A stretch of DNA of 45,920 bases from a virus, in IMG/VR virus record IMGVR_UViG_3300048117_000532, positions 1 through 45,920 of that record; one strand, 5' to 3'. Position 1 is the stretch's first letter. Each line of letters begins with the position of its first letter. The notes under the pieces were generated by a model that was given only the letters and a program-made list of their open reading frames with translations, was not told the DNA's origin and searched no databases. The position numbers and the translations under genes were made by a program. Positions 1 to 11,494 of the stretch are shown here, piece by piece.

Positions 1-924
1 AAAGAAAAACCTAAGTTTAGTGGTAATAGAACAATACTAACTAATTCAGAAGTTGATACGGTAAAGGGTATGGACTTAGCATCTTCAGTACAATATATTT
101 TTGAAAAAATAGTTCTGATGTTTGTTGATGAATTATACGAATTAACAAAAGGTTATAATGGTGGTAATTTATGTTTGGCGGGTGGTTCATTTTTAAACTG
201 TAATGTTAATTATAAAATACTTAAAGAAAGTAAATTTAAAAACATTTACATATATCCCGCTTCAGGTGATGATGGGTTATCTGTTGGTTCTACACTTTAT
301 TCTTATCATCATATTTTAGGTAATGATAATAAAGAGTATAGTAATTCAGAAATTGTTTATACGGGTAAAAAATATACTAATGAAACTATTGGTGAGAAAT
401 ATGATGTGAAGGTAATCTCTAAAATGATTAGTGAATCTAAAATTATTGCGTGGTTTCAAGGAGGTTCAGAATTTGGACCAAGAGCGTTAGGTAATCGTTC
501 ATTTATAGCTAATCCTGTTGACCCTAATATGAAAGATATCTTAAACGCTAGAATTAAATTTAGAGAATGGTTTAGACCATTTGCACCATCGGTTACTGAA
601 GAAAACTGTCAGGAGTATTTTGATATTGATGTTCCATCACCTTTTATGTTATATACATGTCCTGTTAAAAAACCTGACTTAGTACCATCCATTACTCATG
701 TTGACGGTACTGCTAGAGTTCAAACAGTTAATCAAAAAGATAATCCAACTTATTATGAGTTGATAAGAGAAGTTGAAAAATATACCAATATTCCTATGGT
801 ACTTAACACTTCTTTAAATATAAACGGTCAACCAATAGTTGAAACAATAGAGGACGCTATTGATTTATTTAATAATAGTGATGTTGACGCAATAGTTATT
901 AATAATAGAATGATATTAAAATGA
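1..924 (+). CDS. Carbamoyltransferase, NodU/CmcH type (5'-truncated by window edge)
   Basis: The reading frame is open from base 1, so only the C-terminal part of the gene is present; the first in-frame ATG at 70 is internal. The visible part carries the signatures of the O-carbamoyltransferase family (NodU, CmcH, TobZ): GGSFLNCNVNYKI, PASGDDGLSVG and, in the C-terminal domain, FGPRALGNRS followed by WFRPFAPSV. Family members transfer carbamoyl from carbamoyl phosphate (via carbamoyl-AMP) to a sugar or antibiotic hydroxyl. The N-terminal half, with its metal-binding residues, must lie upstream. The stop overlaps the next start (ATGA). In a phage the likely substrate is a nucleotide sugar, a surface glycan or a modified base, but this is inference. 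Confidence 0.88.
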   Translation, partial: KEKPKFSGNRTILTNSEVDTVKGMDLASSVQYIFEKIVLMFVDELYELTKGYNGGNLCLAGGSFLNCNVNYKILKESKFKNIYIYPASGDDGLSVGSTLYSYHHILGNDNKEYSNSEIVYTGKKYTNETIGEKYDVKVISKMISESKIIAWFQGGSEFGPRALGNRSFIANPVDPNMKDILNARIKFREWFRPFAPSVTEENCQEYFDIDVPSPFMLYTCPVKKPDLVPSITHVDGTARVQTVNQKDNPTYYELIREVEKYTNIPMVLNTSLNINGQPIVETIEDAIDLFNNSDVDAIVINNRMILK

Positions 925-1205
925 AAAAAGTTATAGTTTACACCATGAAAGGTTGTCGTCACTGTGATGATATGAAAAAAATGTTAAAGGACTCTAAAAT
1001 TGAGTTTACACCAAGAGATATAGATGTCTTTAAAAATGAATACGACTTATTTGTTCAGGCTACGGATAGTGAGTTTATTCCTGCGTTTATGTTATTGACT
1101 GTTGAAAAAGGTGACAAAACATCTAACATAAAATTACTGGTACCTGATGATGACTTTGAAGATTTAGACGAAGCTTTGGTTAAGGTGAAACGATATTTAA
1201 AATAA
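921..1205 (+). CDS. Glutaredoxin-like protein
   Basis: A 94-residue thioredoxin-fold protein of glutaredoxin size. It opens with a beta strand (KKVIVYT) followed by the redox motif C12-R-H-C15, and FIPAF near residue 53 supplies the expected cis-proline position. Phage glutaredoxins usually donate electrons to ribonucleotide reductase or other reductases; no RNR gene is present in this window. The start overlaps the carbamoyltransferase stop by four bases (ATGA), which suggests translational coupling. The 3' end overlaps the converging reverse-strand gene by nine bases. Confidence 0.85.
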   Translation: MKKVIVYTMKGCRHCDDMKKMLKDSKIEFTPRDIDVFKNEYDLFVQATDSEFIPAFMLLTVEKGDKTSNIKLLVPDDDFEDLDEALVKVKRYLK

Positions 1206-2063
1206 TATCATTTCACCTACTTTATCTTTTACTTTCCATATATTAAAATGACTTATGATTTCTTCTGAGAAATCATACTCATTCAAATCCCACCTCTTAA
1301 TTATTTCATCAGGTTTAAATGTAAATAAATCTAAAATTAAAGATTCTAACCACTCATTACTTGTCATTAAACTGTCTGAGGTAACTTTAAGTGATATATT
1401 CTCCCAATTAATTGTGTCAAACTTAGCGTCTGTAAAAAATTCAACGGTTAAGTCACGACATAATCCTCTCTCAAATATATTATAAACAATGTAGTTAAAG
1501 TACGACTCAAAAAGTTTAGATGTTTTTAAGTTTTTACCGTAATGTTGTGATGATTTAAAAGTTTCAACAGAAGAATTATTTTTTAAAATTTTATAATCCT
1601 CAAAATTATTTAACACATCACTTATGATATCTTCATTAAAATCATTTGCAGTAAATACAATGTTTAAATCAGTACAAGCGGTAAACCTGTAGTGCTTATT
1701 ATTTAACGTATCTAAATAGGTTTGTTTTTTTATTGAATCGGATAACTCATCTTTAGTATATGTTTTTTTAAAATAAATCGATTCTTCCTCAACAGGTGTG
1801 TCATATTCGATAAGGTCAACAACATTTAAATTTATATCACTACTAAAGAGTGTTTTATAATATGATATAAATAATTTAGATAAGTTAATTGGTGTTTTAT
1901 GTGTGGTATTTCCTCTCACCACTATAAAGTTACTGTTGTTTATTACTTGTATGTTTGTTTTATGATTTTTAGTTTCTTTTTCTATCTCAAGAATTACCTT
2001 ATTAACTAATAGATTAGTTAAGTCTTCACCTCTTGAATAAGTTTGTACTATGTAGTTCGGCAT
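1197..2063 (-). CDS. Unknown protein, 288 aa (faint AdoMet-synthetase-like N-terminus)
   Basis: No confident family. The first 75 residues have a layout loosely recalling the N-terminal domain of S-adenosylmethionine synthetase: an acidic 'GEDL..LLVNKVILEI' helix, then 'FIVVRGNTTHKTPINL' where that enzyme has a VxGExTT strand and turn. The nucleotide- and metal-binding residues of the enzyme are not evident, so the resemblance may be chance or reflect a degenerate relative. The protein is acidic and Asn-rich with no membrane segment. It converges on the glutaredoxin gene. Its upstream side has an AATAAATATTTAAAAG-like stretch on the coding strand, but no clean promoter. Confidence 0.6.
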   Translation of the reverse strand: MPNYIVQTYSRGEDLTNLLVNKVILEIEKETKNHKTNIQVINNSNFIVVRGNTTHKTPINLSKLFISYYKTLFSSDINLNVVDLIEYDTPVEEESIYFKKTYTKDELSDSIKKQTYLDTLNNKHYRFTACTDLNIVFTANDFNEDIISDVLNNFEDYKILKNNSSVETFKSSQHYGKNLKTSKLFESYFNYIVYNIFERGLCRDLTVEFFTDAKFDTINWENISLKVTSDSLMTSNEWLESLILDLFTFKPDEIIKRWDLNEYDFSEEIISHFNIWKVKDKVGEMILF

Positions 2064-2165
2064 ATTAAATGACTTTTAAATATTTATTAAATGTATTATA
2101 TAAAAAAAAACTTGAATGATAAATACAAATCGGTATTTAAAATGAATAATAAACTTTTTTGTGAG

Positions 2166-2173
2166 TATTTATA
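2166..2173 (+). promoter_or_regulatory. Putative late-type promoter (TATTTATA) of the fibre genes
   Basis: TATTTATA lies 30 bases before the start of the first fibre gene. The same AT-only box, in the same orientation to the gene, precedes many genes in the window on both strands, and no TTTG element sits about 20 bases upstream. That fits a phage-specific class lacking a -33 box. The box is short and AT-rich, so any single instance could be chance. Confidence 0.5.
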
Positions 2174-2202
2174 AAATAAGATAAACCCTTTGAATTGCAC
2201 CA

Positions 2203-5200
2203 ATGGCTAAAAACATTATAATAGTACCACAACCAACAGGTACGACACTTCCTTATATTATTTTTGAGAACACTAATGGTGATACTATTTCATTAAATGT
2301 TCACAATGACGGTCGTCTAACTTTTTCAGGTGCAACACATGGTGATGCTTTAGTTGTTATTGATGAAGATAGGTTAAATGTTAAAGGTTCTATTATCTTA
2401 GGTAATGACGTAGCATTTAATAGTGTTGGTTCTATTACGGACACTGGTGGTTGGAAAGGTAGTACTCAAGGACTAAAAGGTAATCATGGTGTTGACGGTG
2501 ATAAAGGTTTAAAAGGTGTACAGGGACCTGTAGGGCCAACAGCTAATAGAGGTACAAGTGTTGATGGACCACAAGGTGATAAAGGTAGAAAAGGGTTAAA
2601 AGGTCTCAAAGGTAGATTTGGTACTATAGGTACTAGTTGGGCGTTCCAAAATGATGGTGATAAAGGTTTAAAAGGACCACAAGGTCCAACATCCACTGAA
2701 GTGGGTCCGAAAGGTGAAAAAGGTAATCGTGGAGTTCAGGGTGAAGAGGGTATTAAAGGTGCTATTGGAGATAAAGCCAGTCAAGGACCTGTAGGTTTAC
2801 AAGGTTCAAATTCAGATAAAGGTATTGTTGGTGATAAAGGTAATAAGGGTTTAAAAGGACCACAAGGACCTAAAGGTGTCAAAGGTATTGAAGGTGAAAA
2901 AGGTAAAAAAGGTTCTTTAGGACCACAAGGACCAGTTTCACAATCGGGTTCATCTGCGGATAAAGGACTTAAAGGACTTAAAGGTCTTCAAGGAACAAAA
3001 GGTCCGAAAGGTATTCAAGGTACTCAGGGATTACAAGGACCAATAGCAAGTGTTGGTTCACAAGGACCCATAGGACCTAAAGGTCCAACAGGAGAAAAAG
3101 GTATAAAAGGGCTGATAGGTGTTAAAGGTCTTAAGGGTGTGAAAGGTCTTAAGGGTGTGAAGGGACATAAAGGACTTATTGCTGTAAGTGGTGATAATGG
3201 TCAACAAGGTCCAACGGGGGCTCAAGGACCAATAGGTTATAAAGGGGACAAGGGACTTAAAGGTCTTCAAGGAACAAAAGGTCCGAAAGGTATTAAAGGA
3301 CCACAAGCCAGTACAACTACACAAGGACCACAAGGACCACAAGGATTACAAGGAATCACTTCAACAGATAAGGGTATTAAGGGTCAAAAAGGGTTAAAAG
3401 GTGTAAAGGGTTTAAAAGGTTTAAAACCTAATAGAGGTACTCAAGGAGGTATCGGTACACAAGCATCACAAGGACCTACTGGACCAACAGGACCTAAAGG
3501 TGATGATAAAGGTCAGAAAGGTCTAAAAGGTATTAAAGGTCTAAAAGGTAATAGAGGACCACAAGGACCTCAAGGTGCGATTGGTAATCAAGGTAGTATA
3601 GCCTCGACAGGTGACAAAGGTATAAAGGGTGTAGTTGGACCAACACCATTCAAAGGACTTAAAGGTCTTAAGGGTAATAAAGGTTTAAAAGGACCTAAAA
3701 ATTCACAAGGTCCACAAGGTCCAACAGGTAATCAGGCGTCTATAGGTGATAAAGGTAATCGAGGTGCTACTTCAACCGATAAGGGTCTTAAGGGACCTAA
3801 AGGTTTAAAGGGTATTGAAGGACCTAAAGGACCTATTGGGTTACAAGGTCCACAATCAAGTACAGGAACTGTAGGGGAACAGGGACCACAGGGTGACCAA
3901 GGACCACAAGGTCCAACTTCAACTGATAAAGGTATAAAAGGACAAAAAGGTTTAAAGGGTTTAACTGGTGGACGTGGACCACAAGGAAGTGATGGTGTAA
4001 GAGGAGGTAAAGGACCGCAAGGGCCAACAGGTAACAGAGGTAATATTGGTGTATCATCCGACAAAGGTAATAGAGGTCCACAGTCTGAGGAAAAAGGACT
4101 TAAGGGTCCTCAAGGCGATAGAGGTTCACAATCTACTGATAAGGGTCAAAAAGGTCCACAAGGAAGTAGAGGGAGTCAAGCCGCACAAGGACCAACAGGA
4201 CCGGCAAGTACCGATAGAGGTCCGGTTGGTAATAGAGGACAACAAGGAAAACAATCTACTGATAAAGGTCAAAAAGGTCCACAGGGACCACAGGGGGACC
4301 AAGCCGCTGCAGGACCAACGGGTCCACAAGGTCCAACCAATGACACTAAAGGTCATAAAGGGTTAAAGGGTTTAAAAGGAGTTAAAGGTAATAGAGGTAG
4401 TCAAGGTCCAAGAGGACCACAAGGAGCAACATCAACCGTAAAGGGGTATAAAGGTATAACCAGTACTACTAAAGGTATTAAAGGACAGAAAGGTTATAAA
4501 GGACCTAAAGGGCCAAGAGGTTCTGTTGGTAATAGAGGGGCACAAGGTGCGACATCAATAGTAAAAGGGGCGAAAGGACCAAATAATTCTGAAAAAGGGC
4601 TAAAAGGACTAAAAGGTTTAAAAGGGCCAAAGGGTAATAGAGGTAACCAAGGACCACAAGGTGTTAGAGGAGCCAATTCAACGGTTAAAGGGTTTAAAGG
4701 GATAGATAATACAACTAAAGGTCCAAAAGGTTTAAAAGGAGTTAAAGGTAATCGAGGAAATCAGGGGTCGCAAGGACCGCAAGGACCAAGAGGTTCAGCT
4801 TCAACTACACAAGGACCAAAAGGTCCAACTAATAATACTAAAGGTCAAAAAGGTGCAGTTGGTGATTCAGGAATAAAAGGTGATAAAGGTATACGAGGAC
4901 CGCAAGGACCAAGAGGAAATGATTCAACAGTAAAAGGATTAAAAGGACAGCCAAGTACTGAAAAAGGTTTAAAGGGACTTAAAGGGCCAAAAGGGCCGAA
5001 GGGTAATAGAGGTAATCAAGGACCTCAAGGGTCAAGAGGAAATGATTCAACAGTAAAAGGACCAATAGGACCGTCAAGTTCAGAAAGGGGTCTACAGGGT
5101 GTTAAAGGATTAAAAGGGCGAAAAGGGCCAAAGGGACGTAAAGGTATTAAGGGACCACAAGGTTCTCAATCTACAGATAAAGGTCAAAAAGGTTTTATAG

Positions 5201-6180
5201 GTACAGATAAAGGTCTTAAAGGTCTACAAGGTAGTAAAGGACCTAAAGGAAATAGAGGACCACAAGGCTCACAAGGACCAAGAGGTCTACAATCTACAGA
5301 TAAAGGTATAAAAGGTTATAAAGGACCAAGAGGTTCAAATGGACCAACAGGTCCAGGTGGGTCAAATGGGTCAGGTGGTCCAACAGGGCCAACAGGTGGT
5401 GGAGGTTCAAATGGACCAACGGGACCACAAGGACCAGCAGGTACTGAAAAAGGGTTAAAGGGTCTTAAAGGACTAAAAGGCCCTATTGAAAAACAAGGTA
5501 GTCAAGGACCAATAGGTCCGCAAGGTAATACTTCAACAGTAAAAGGACCAACAGGGCCAATTGGTAATGACCTTGGACCAACAGGTCCAACAGGACCACA
5601 AGGTCCGGCAAGTACGGATAAAGGTCCGATAGGACCAAAAGGACCAACATCAACAGTAAAGGGGGTAAAAGGACTAAGAGGGCCAATTGGTAGTACGGGA
5701 CCAAGAGGAGGACAAGGAACAAGTGGACCACAGGGACCGACAGGACCACAAGGACCGGCTGGTAGTGGTGGTGCGACAGGGCCAACTGGTGGACAAGGAC
5801 CTAAAGGTCCAAAAGGACCAAGAGGTTTACAAGGACCACAGGGACTACAAGGTCCAGCATCAGATAAAAGATTAAAAAATAATATTAAATCTTTAAAAGG
5901 TAATCTAAGTAAGTTAAAATTAATTGACGGTGTAAAGTTTACATGGAAAGGTGGGTCAACTAAATTTGAAAATAATTATGGTGAAGATTTTGGATTTATC
6001 GCTCAAGATATTGAAAAAGTTATACCTGAAGTTGTATTTAATAGTGAGAGTGGTTATCTAAAACTTGAGTACGGTAAATTAGTTGCGATTGGTATAGGTT
6101 CTATACAAGAACAAAACACACGTATTGAAAATATAACAGATAGAATTAACATATTAAAATCAAAAATTTTAAATGGGTAG
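2203..6180 (+). CDS. Collagen-like tail fibre 1 with C-terminal S74 chaperone
   Basis: A 1325-residue virion fibre candidate. Residues 1-88 form a beta-rich head ([12 protein letters not shown], then [13 protein letters not shown]) ending in [12 protein letters not shown]. Residues about 90-1219 are Gly-X-Y repeats, mostly GLKG, GPQG, GPKG and GPTG, with regular breaks such as STDKG. From S1220 the sequence SDKRLKNNI begins an intramolecular chaperone of the endosialidase/peptidase S74 family, which folds the trimer and is then usually released by self-cleavage at the Ser-Asp bond. The remaining domain has [13 protein letters not shown] and [15 protein letters not shown], both typical of the family. 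The stop overlaps the next fibre start by eight bases. Lysine dominates the Y position and proline is almost always at X, so the rod should be strongly basic. Confidence 0.93.
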   Translation: MAKNIIIVPQPTGTTLPYIIFENTNGDTISLNVHNDGRLTFSGATHGDALVVIDEDRLNVKGSIILGNDVAFNSVGSITDTGGWKGSTQGLKGNHGVDGDKGLKGVQGPVGPTANRGTSVDGPQGDKGRKGLKGLKGRFGTIGTSWAFQNDGDKGLKGPQGPTSTEVGPKGEKGNRGVQGEEGIKGAIGDKASQGPVGLQGSNSDKGIVGDKGNKGLKGPQGPKGVKGIEGEKGKKGSLGPQGPVSQSGSSADKGLKGLKGLQGTKGPKGIQGTQGLQGPIASVGSQGPIGPKGPTGEKGIKGLIGVKGLKGVKGLKGVKGHKGLIAVSGDNGQQGPTGAQGPIGYKGDKGLKGLQGTKGPKGIKGPQASTTTQGPQGPQGLQGITSTDKGIKGQKGLKGVKGLKGLKPNRGTQGGIGTQASQGPTGPTGPKGDDKGQKGLKGIKGLKGNRGPQGPQGAIGNQGSIASTGDKGIKGVVGPTPFKGLKGLKGNKGLKGPKNSQGPQGPTGNQASIGDKGNRGATSTDKGLKGPKGLKGIEGPKGPIGLQGPQSSTGTVGEQGPQGDQGPQGPTSTDKGIKGQKGLKGLTGGRGPQGSDGVRGGKGPQGPTGNRGNIGVSSDKGNRGPQSEEKGLKGPQGDRGSQSTDKGQKGPQGSRGSQAAQGPTGPASTDRGPVGNRGQQGKQSTDKGQKGPQGPQGDQAAAGPTGPQGPTNDTKGHKGLKGLKGVKGNRGSQGPRGPQGATSTVKGYKGITSTTKGIKGQKGYKGPKGPRGSVGNRGAQGATSIVKGAKGPNNSEKGLKGLKGLKGPKGNRGNQGPQGVRGANSTVKGFKGIDNTTKGPKGLKGVKGNRGNQGSQGPQGPRGSASTTQGPKGPTNNTKGQKGAVGDSGIKGDKGIRGPQGPRGNDSTVKGLKGQPSTEKGLKGLKGPKGPKGNRGNQGPQGSRGNDSTVKGPIGPSSSERGLQGVKGLKGRKGPKGRKGIKGPQGSQSTDKGQKGFIGTDKGLKGLQGSKGPKGNRGPQGSQGPRGLQSTDKGIKGYKGPRGSNGPTGPGGSNGSGGPTGPTGGGGSNGPTGPQGPAGTEKGLKGLKGLKGPIEKQGSQGPIGPQGNTSTVKGPTGPIGNDLGPTGPTGPQGPASTDKGPIGPKGPTSTVKGVKGLRGPIGSTGPRGGQGTSGPQGPTGPQGPAGSGGATGPTGGQGPKGPKGPRGLQGPQGLQGPASDKRLKNNIKSLKGNLSKLKLIDGVKFTWKGGSTKFENNYGEDFGFIAQDIEKVIPEVVFNSESGYLKLEYGKLVAIGIGSIQEQNTRIENITDRINILKSKILNG
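2470..5859 (+). repeat. Collagen Gly-X-Y repeat tract of fibre 1
   Basis: Nine-base units built from ggt/gga plus ctaaaa, ccacaa, ccaaca and similar codons recur for about 3.4 kb. At protein level they give Gly every third residue. The phase is broken regularly by four-residue inserts ending in DKG, EKG or VKG. DNA similarity between distant units and with the tracts of fibres 2 and 3 should allow length change by recombination. Confidence 0.95.
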
Positions 6181-9100
6181 AGACATTAAAATAAATCCAA
6201 CGGGTGGGACAATCAGTTTTTCAGGTACTAATAGTACTATGATTAATATTGACTATAATAGTGGTGAATTAAATTTCAACACCCACTTAGGTAATGATTT
6301 TAAAATTACTTCAAACTTAGAGTTAGATAATATAAAGTTTATGCCGTCTGTTTCAGTAAAGAAAGAGAATAGTAACGAACTAATTGATGACTTAGGTAAG
6401 TGGAAGGGTTACCCTATGAATATGATTGGACCGACTGGTACACAAGGTCCAAATGGACCTACAGGTCTTAAGGGTAGTAGAGCGGTTGATGGAGAAAAAG
6501 GTTTAAAAGGTAAAAAAGGTTTAAAAGGTATAACTTCTACTGAACAAGGTCCACAGGGTGACCAAGGTACTAAGGGGTTAAAAGGTATCAAAGGAGAAAA
6601 GGCTAACCAAGGACCTATAGGGCCAACAGGTGTCAAAGGTCAAATAGGTCCTCAGGGTAATACAGGACCAATAGGTCCGACATCTTTAAAAGGTCCAGTA
6701 GGACCACAAGGGTTTAAAGGTTTCAAAGGTAATAAAGGTATAAAGGGATTAATTGGTGACTCACTGAAAGGTCCTACAGGATTATCGGCGAGTAAAGGTA
6801 ACCAAGGACCCACAGGTACTAATAAAGGACCAATTGGTCCAAAAGGTGAGGTAGGTGTAAAAGGACCTCAAGGACCAATTGGGATTACTGCAAATGTAGA
6901 TGTTTATGTTTTCTATGACGCGACATCAATGCCAAGTGATAAAGCTAAAGAAGCTTCGCAGAGTGTTAGAGATTGGTTCCAAACGGTAAATGGTGATGGT
7001 GATATTAATAAACTATACGAGGGGGTAATTGGTAAAAATTCTCATAATGGTGAAAACTGGTTATGGTGGGCATCTTACCCATATCTTGGTTCACTATCCG
7101 GAGGTACCTTATCTGATAACACACAAATTAATGAATTTAATAGTGCTGTACCTAATGCAACTTATCAATCTGATTATTGTAAGTCTAACTCAGGTGGTAA
7201 TTGTGTACCAAGAAACTCACAATTTAATGATGGTGAAACGATATATAGAAGAATTAACAGAGGTGTTAATTTAGATACAGGTGCCGCTGAAACAATATCT
7301 CAGGGTGTACCTTTTGACCATAGTGATTTAAATAATACGGAAACATCGGGACAAGGTTCATTTGGTGGTGATAATACTAACTATTTGGTAATTATTGTTG
7401 CTGATGAGTCAGATGGTCTTGTTGGTTTATATCATGGACAGGTAGGTGGGACTAATAGTAATCCAACTAAGAGTGATTTGTATAATAAACCATTTGAATT
7501 AAATGGTAATTATTGGAATAATAATGCGGGTGATGAATATACGAATAGGTATTTACACGATTACTGTTCTTATGTTCAAGTATATGAAGATATTATATCC
7601 AATAGAGGGGGTAATGCTCAAGGTTTAGTTTATCCAGTTGTAAACCCACTTAGAGGTACTTCAACTTATGCGTTTGTTCAACATGCAGTAGCAGCAATTG
7701 AGGGTAGTACCATCACTAGTAATGAGTTTTTAAACAGATATGGTGATAACATAACTTCAGTTGGTCCTGAAAACTTAAATTTAAGTGCATTAACAAGAAC
7801 AAATGTATATTCAGGTTTAACGTCTGAAACTTGTTATACAAATTTAGAAAGTAGTTTTAAAAATGGTTCAGGACTAAAACATTTTGGATTTGATGTTGAC
7901 CCTACTGTTAGTAATTTTACGGAATCCGTTGTTACAAACGCTTTAACGTCTTTTCTAAGACAACAAGGTGAAACTGGTGACGAAGGTAATAAAGGAATCG
8001 CTGGTGACGATAAAGGAACTAAAGGATTAAAAGGATTAAAAGGATTAAAAGGTTTAAAAGGGGCTAAAGGACCTGATACCGATAGTGGAACAAAAGGTGT
8101 GGTAGGTGAAAAGGGACCTATCGGTGTTGATGGACCTGTTGGTGATTTAAAAGGTCCAAAAGGTGAAGTTGGAGTTGTTGGACCAAAAGGTATTAAAGGA
8201 CCTGATGGTTCCATAGGTGTTTCACCCAAAGGTCAAATAGGTCCTGATGGTGACCAAGGACCTACAGGTGGTAGAGGTGAAACTTCTACCGATAAAGGTG
8301 AAAAAGGTATTAAAGGTAGAAGAGGTAATAAAGGTCTTAAAGGTATTAAAGGTGTCAAAGGTCTAATAGCTAGCCAAGGAGATACGGGACCAACAGGTCC
8401 TCAATCCGATAAAGGTCTGACCGGTAATAAAGGTGATAAAGGTCTCAAAGGTTTAAAAGGTCGAAAAGGATTACTTGGTCCACAAGGACCACAAGGAGCA
8501 ATTGCTGACCAAGGAGCTCAAGGTCCAGTTTCACAAGATGGTGAGGGAGCGGATAAAGGTCTTAAAGGACTTAAAGGATTAAAAGGGTTAAAAGGTAAAA
8601 AGGGTATTGATGGGACAAAAGGACCTCAAGGGCCAACAAGCCAAGGTAATGAGTTAGGACCTACAGGGGAAAAGGGTCAAAGAGGACCACAGGGAGATAA
8701 AGGTAATAAAGGTTATAAAGGATTAAAAGGTAAGAAAGGTGTTAAGGGACCTAAAGGACCTAAAGGTTTAATCGCGAGTCAAGGTGATGGAGGACCACAA
8801 GGACCAACGGGACCAGTGGCGGACCAAGGTAATAAAGGACTTAAAGGATTAAAAGGTAATAAAGGTTTTAAAGGGTTAAAAGGTTTAATAGGGCCTCAAG
8901 GAAATAAAGGACTTAAAGCCAGTCAAGGTGATGCGGGCCCACAAGGTCCTGAAAGTATCAAAGGGCAAAAGGGTTATAAAGGTATCAAAGGTCAAAAAGG
9001 TTATAAAGGACCACAAGGTAATAAAGGACCTAAAGGTTTAAAAGGGTTAAAAGGTGTTACTGGTGATAAAGGTTTAATAAGTGTATCTGCAGGTGACAAA

Positions 9101-11494
9101 GGAATTAAAGGTCAAAAAGGTTTTAGAGCCACTGATGGTGATAAAGGTATAAAAGGTCAAAAAGGTTATAAAGGTCCAGATGGTAGTAGAGGTACTACTT
9201 CAACAGTTAAAGGTCTTAAGGGTCAAAAAGGTCTCAAAGGATTAAGAGCAACTGATGGAGTAAAAGGTAGTAAAGGATTAATAGGTATTAAGGGACCAAG
9301 AGGACCACAGGGTGGAAGAGGAACAACAACAGGTACTGGTGGAGAACAAGGACCACAAGGTCCAACAGGTCCGGCAGCATTTAAAGGACTAAAAGGAATA
9401 AAAGGTTATAAAGGACCTAAAGGACCTAAAGGGCCGAAAGGAACACAAAGTACATCTCAAGGACCTACAGGACCTGGAGGAGATAATGGACCAACAGCCT
9501 ATAAAGGACTTAAAGGTCAAAAAGGTATTAAAGGGGCTTATGGACCAAAAGGTCCAATAGGTTCAGCGACAGGAGATGGTGGACCTCAAGGTCCAACAGG
9601 GGATAATGGACCGACAGCATTCAAAGGGTTAAAAGGGTTAAAAGGACATAAAGGGTATAAAGGACCTAAGGGACCACAAGGACCATCAACTGCCGATGGA
9701 GGACCACAAGGTCCAACAGGTCCGGCAGCATTTAAAGGTATTAAAGGTAAAAAAGGGACTAAAGGACCTAAAGGATATAAGGGACCTTTAGGACCACAAG
9801 GAGCGACAACAGGTGTTGCTGGTGATAAAGGACCACGAGGTCCTCAAGGACAGACAGGACCGACAGCATTCAAAGGATTAAAAGGTACAAAAGGTTTAAT
9901 AGGACCTAAAGGACCGACAGGAAATCAAGGAACACAAAGTGGTCCAACAGGTCCAACAGGTGCAGGTGGACCCGCAGCATTCAAAGGGTTAAAAGGGTTA
10001 AAAGGACATAAAGGGTATAAAGGACCTTTAGGACCACAAGGAACTGGTAGTTCAGTTAAAGGTTATAAAGGAGAAAGAGGGCCAAATGGACCGACCGCTC
10101 AAAATGGTGATACAGGTCCAACAGGACTAAAAGGACCAAAAGGTCCACAAGGACCGACAGGTCCTCAAAGTACTTCAAAAGGACCAAAAGGTGCTGTAGG
10201 TATTGGAGGTCCAGCCGCTTTCAAAGGACTAAAAGGTATTACAGGTGAGAAAGGTTTAAAGGGTCAGTTAGGACCTACAGGGCCAGCAAATAGTGATAAA
10301 GGTACTCGTGGTCCACAAGGAACAACTAATACAACTAAAGGACCAAAAGGACCAAAAGGTCCACAAGGTGGTAGAGGTCCACAAGGTGGTAGAGGACTAA
10401 TAGGTACCCAAAGCACATCTCAAGGACCGACAGGACCAATAGGACCATTAGGACCAAAAGGTTTAAAAGGACATAAAGGAATTAAAGGTTACAAGGGCCC
10501 AAGAGGACCTCAAGGGTCGAAAGGGTCACAATCATCTAAAACAGGACCAAGAGGACCACAAGGTCCGAGAGGTAATGCTTCTACAGATAAGGGTCAAACA
10601 GGTATCGCTGGAAATCCCGGACCACAAGGACCAACAGGACCAAAAGGTTATAAAGGTTATAAAGGACCTAAAGGGTATAAAGGTCGACAAGGTGGTAGTG
10701 GTCCACAAGGTCTTCAAGGTCCACAAGGACCAAGAGGCCCACAAGGGTCAGATGGACCAGCAGCGTTATCTGGACCAACAGGACCAAAAGGTTTAAAAGG
10801 TAATAAAGGTATAAAAGGACCCACAGGTGGTGCGTTTTGTTTCGCTCATGACATTGCGGTAAGAGCAGGTGAAGATTGTGCGTATTGTAATGGTAGAAGT
10901 AGCCCATGTGGAGATAAGGTAAATTTGACTGTATATAAAGGTGATATACAACCATTAGCTCAGGGTGATATCCTCTATACTGACCCAGATTGTAAAGATT
11001 GTAGAGAATTTGAGGGATTACCATGTATGAGAAATCTATCTACAGATTTTATAACTATATGGGACGCGGTCAACTTAGGTGGAGTTTTATTTTCATGGGT
11101 AATTACACCACCACCTAAATCAGTAGTAAATGCTTGTGAAATATATGCTTGTGCCGATTGTAGGGCTTCTGATAGTAGACTTAAACATGGTACTAAAACA
11201 TTAAGTGACTCTTTGAATAAGTTACTAAAAATTAATGTTACGGAATATGATTGGAATGAAAATTATACAGGATATGACTTCTTAAAGGAAAGACAAAAAT
11301 TACATTCAATTGGTATGATAGCACAAGAAATAAACTTATTATATCCTGAAGTAGTTTATAGAAGGGATGATGGTTATTTAGCTATTAAGTATTATAAATT
11401 AAATGCATTAATTATTGAAGCGATTAAAAGTCAACAAGTATTTATTGAAGACATAGAGGAACAAATAAACTGGTTAAGAACACAAATAGATTAA
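6173..11494 (+). CDS. Collagen-like tail fibre 2 with globular insert, Cys-rich region and S74 chaperone
   Basis: The largest fibre, 1773 residues. Residues 1-85 are a head like that of fibre 1. A short collagen tract (86-238) leads into a unique globular domain (about 240-598) that opens with [17 protein letters not shown] and later has [13 protein letters not shown], an alternation suggestive of a von Willebrand A-like fold with a degenerate metal site. A long collagen tract follows (599-1553), then a Cys-rich segment of about 110 residues with ten cysteines (1554-1665). The S74 chaperone starts at S1666 (SDSRLKHG) with [15 protein letters not shown]. It starts inside the end of fibre 1 and its stop overlaps fibre 3, so all three should be co-translated. 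The globular insert is the best candidate for a receptor-binding or enzymatic module. Confidence 0.92.
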   Translation: MGRDIKINPTGGTISFSGTNSTMINIDYNSGELNFNTHLGNDFKITSNLELDNIKFMPSVSVKKENSNELIDDLGKWKGYPMNMIGPTGTQGPNGPTGLKGSRAVDGEKGLKGKKGLKGITSTEQGPQGDQGTKGLKGIKGEKANQGPIGPTGVKGQIGPQGNTGPIGPTSLKGPVGPQGFKGFKGNKGIKGLIGDSLKGPTGLSASKGNQGPTGTNKGPIGPKGEVGVKGPQGPIGITANVDVYVFYDATSMPSDKAKEASQSVRDWFQTVNGDGDINKLYEGVIGKNSHNGENWLWWASYPYLGSLSGGTLSDNTQINEFNSAVPNATYQSDYCKSNSGGNCVPRNSQFNDGETIYRRINRGVNLDTGAAETISQGVPFDHSDLNNTETSGQGSFGGDNTNYLVIIVADESDGLVGLYHGQVGGTNSNPTKSDLYNKPFELNGNYWNNNAGDEYTNRYLHDYCSYVQVYEDIISNRGGNAQGLVYPVVNPLRGTSTYAFVQHAVAAIEGSTITSNEFLNRYGDNITSVGPENLNLSALTRTNVYSGLTSETCYTNLESSFKNGSGLKHFGFDVDPTVSNFTESVVTNALTSFLRQQGETGDEGNKGIAGDDKGTKGLKGLKGLKGLKGAKGPDTDSGTKGVVGEKGPIGVDGPVGDLKGPKGEVGVVGPKGIKGPDGSIGVSPKGQIGPDGDQGPTGGRGETSTDKGEKGIKGRRGNKGLKGIKGVKGLIASQGDTGPTGPQSDKGLTGNKGDKGLKGLKGRKGLLGPQGPQGAIADQGAQGPVSQDGEGADKGLKGLKGLKGLKGKKGIDGTKGPQGPTSQGNELGPTGEKGQRGPQGDKGNKGYKGLKGKKGVKGPKGPKGLIASQGDGGPQGPTGPVADQGNKGLKGLKGNKGFKGLKGLIGPQGNKGLKASQGDAGPQGPESIKGQKGYKGIKGQKGYKGPQGNKGPKGLKGLKGVTGDKGLISVSAGDKGIKGQKGFRATDGDKGIKGQKGYKGPDGSRGTTSTVKGLKGQKGLKGLRATDGVKGSKGLIGIKGPRGPQGGRGTTTGTGGEQGPQGPTGPAAFKGLKGIKGYKGPKGPKGPKGTQSTSQGPTGPGGDNGPTAYKGLKGQKGIKGAYGPKGPIGSATGDGGPQGPTGDNGPTAFKGLKGLKGHKGYKGPKGPQGPSTADGGPQGPTGPAAFKGIKGKKGTKGPKGYKGPLGPQGATTGVAGDKGPRGPQGQTGPTAFKGLKGTKGLIGPKGPTGNQGTQSGPTGPTGAGGPAAFKGLKGLKGHKGYKGPLGPQGTGSSVKGYKGERGPNGPTAQNGDTGPTGLKGPKGPQGPTGPQSTSKGPKGAVGIGGPAAFKGLKGITGEKGLKGQLGPTGPANSDKGTRGPQGTTNTTKGPKGPKGPQGGRGPQGGRGLIGTQSTSQGPTGPIGPLGPKGLKGHKGIKGYKGPRGPQGSKGSQSSKTGPRGPQGPRGNASTDKGQTGIAGNPGPQGPTGPKGYKGYKGPKGYKGRQGGSGPQGLQGPQGPRGPQGSDGPAALSGPTGPKGLKGNKGIKGPTGGAFCFAHDIAVRAGEDCAYCNGRSSPCGDKVNLTVYKGDIQPLAQGDILYTDPDCKDCREFEGLPCMRNLSTDFITIWDAVNLGGVLFSWVITPPPKSVVNACEIYACADCRASDSRLKHGTKTLSDSLNKLLKINVTEYDWNENYTGYDFLKERQKLHSIGMIAQEINLLYPEVVYRRDDGYLAIKYYKLNALIIEAIKSQQVFIEDIEEQINWLRTQID
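6428..6882 (+). repeat. Collagen Gly-X-Y tract, first block of fibre 2
   Basis: About 50 Gly-X-Y triplets ([11 protein letters not shown] onward) between the N-terminal head and the globular insert, made of the same codon units as fibre 1. Confidence 0.92.
7967..10831 (+). repeat. Collagen Gly-X-Y tract, second block of fibre 2
   Basis: A 2.9-kb run of Gly-X-Y codons. In the 3' half a unit of the form GPx[11 protein letters not shown] recurs, with AFK or AYK occupying a triplet where Gly becomes Ala (GPA-AFK-G). This interruption keeps the three-residue register, unlike the four-residue STDK breaks elsewhere. Confidence 0.93.

Noticed and set aside
1255-1485. Forward open frame opposite the 288-aa reverse gene
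   Set aside because: Fully inside the reverse-strand gene, Ser-rich shadow translation, no promoter.
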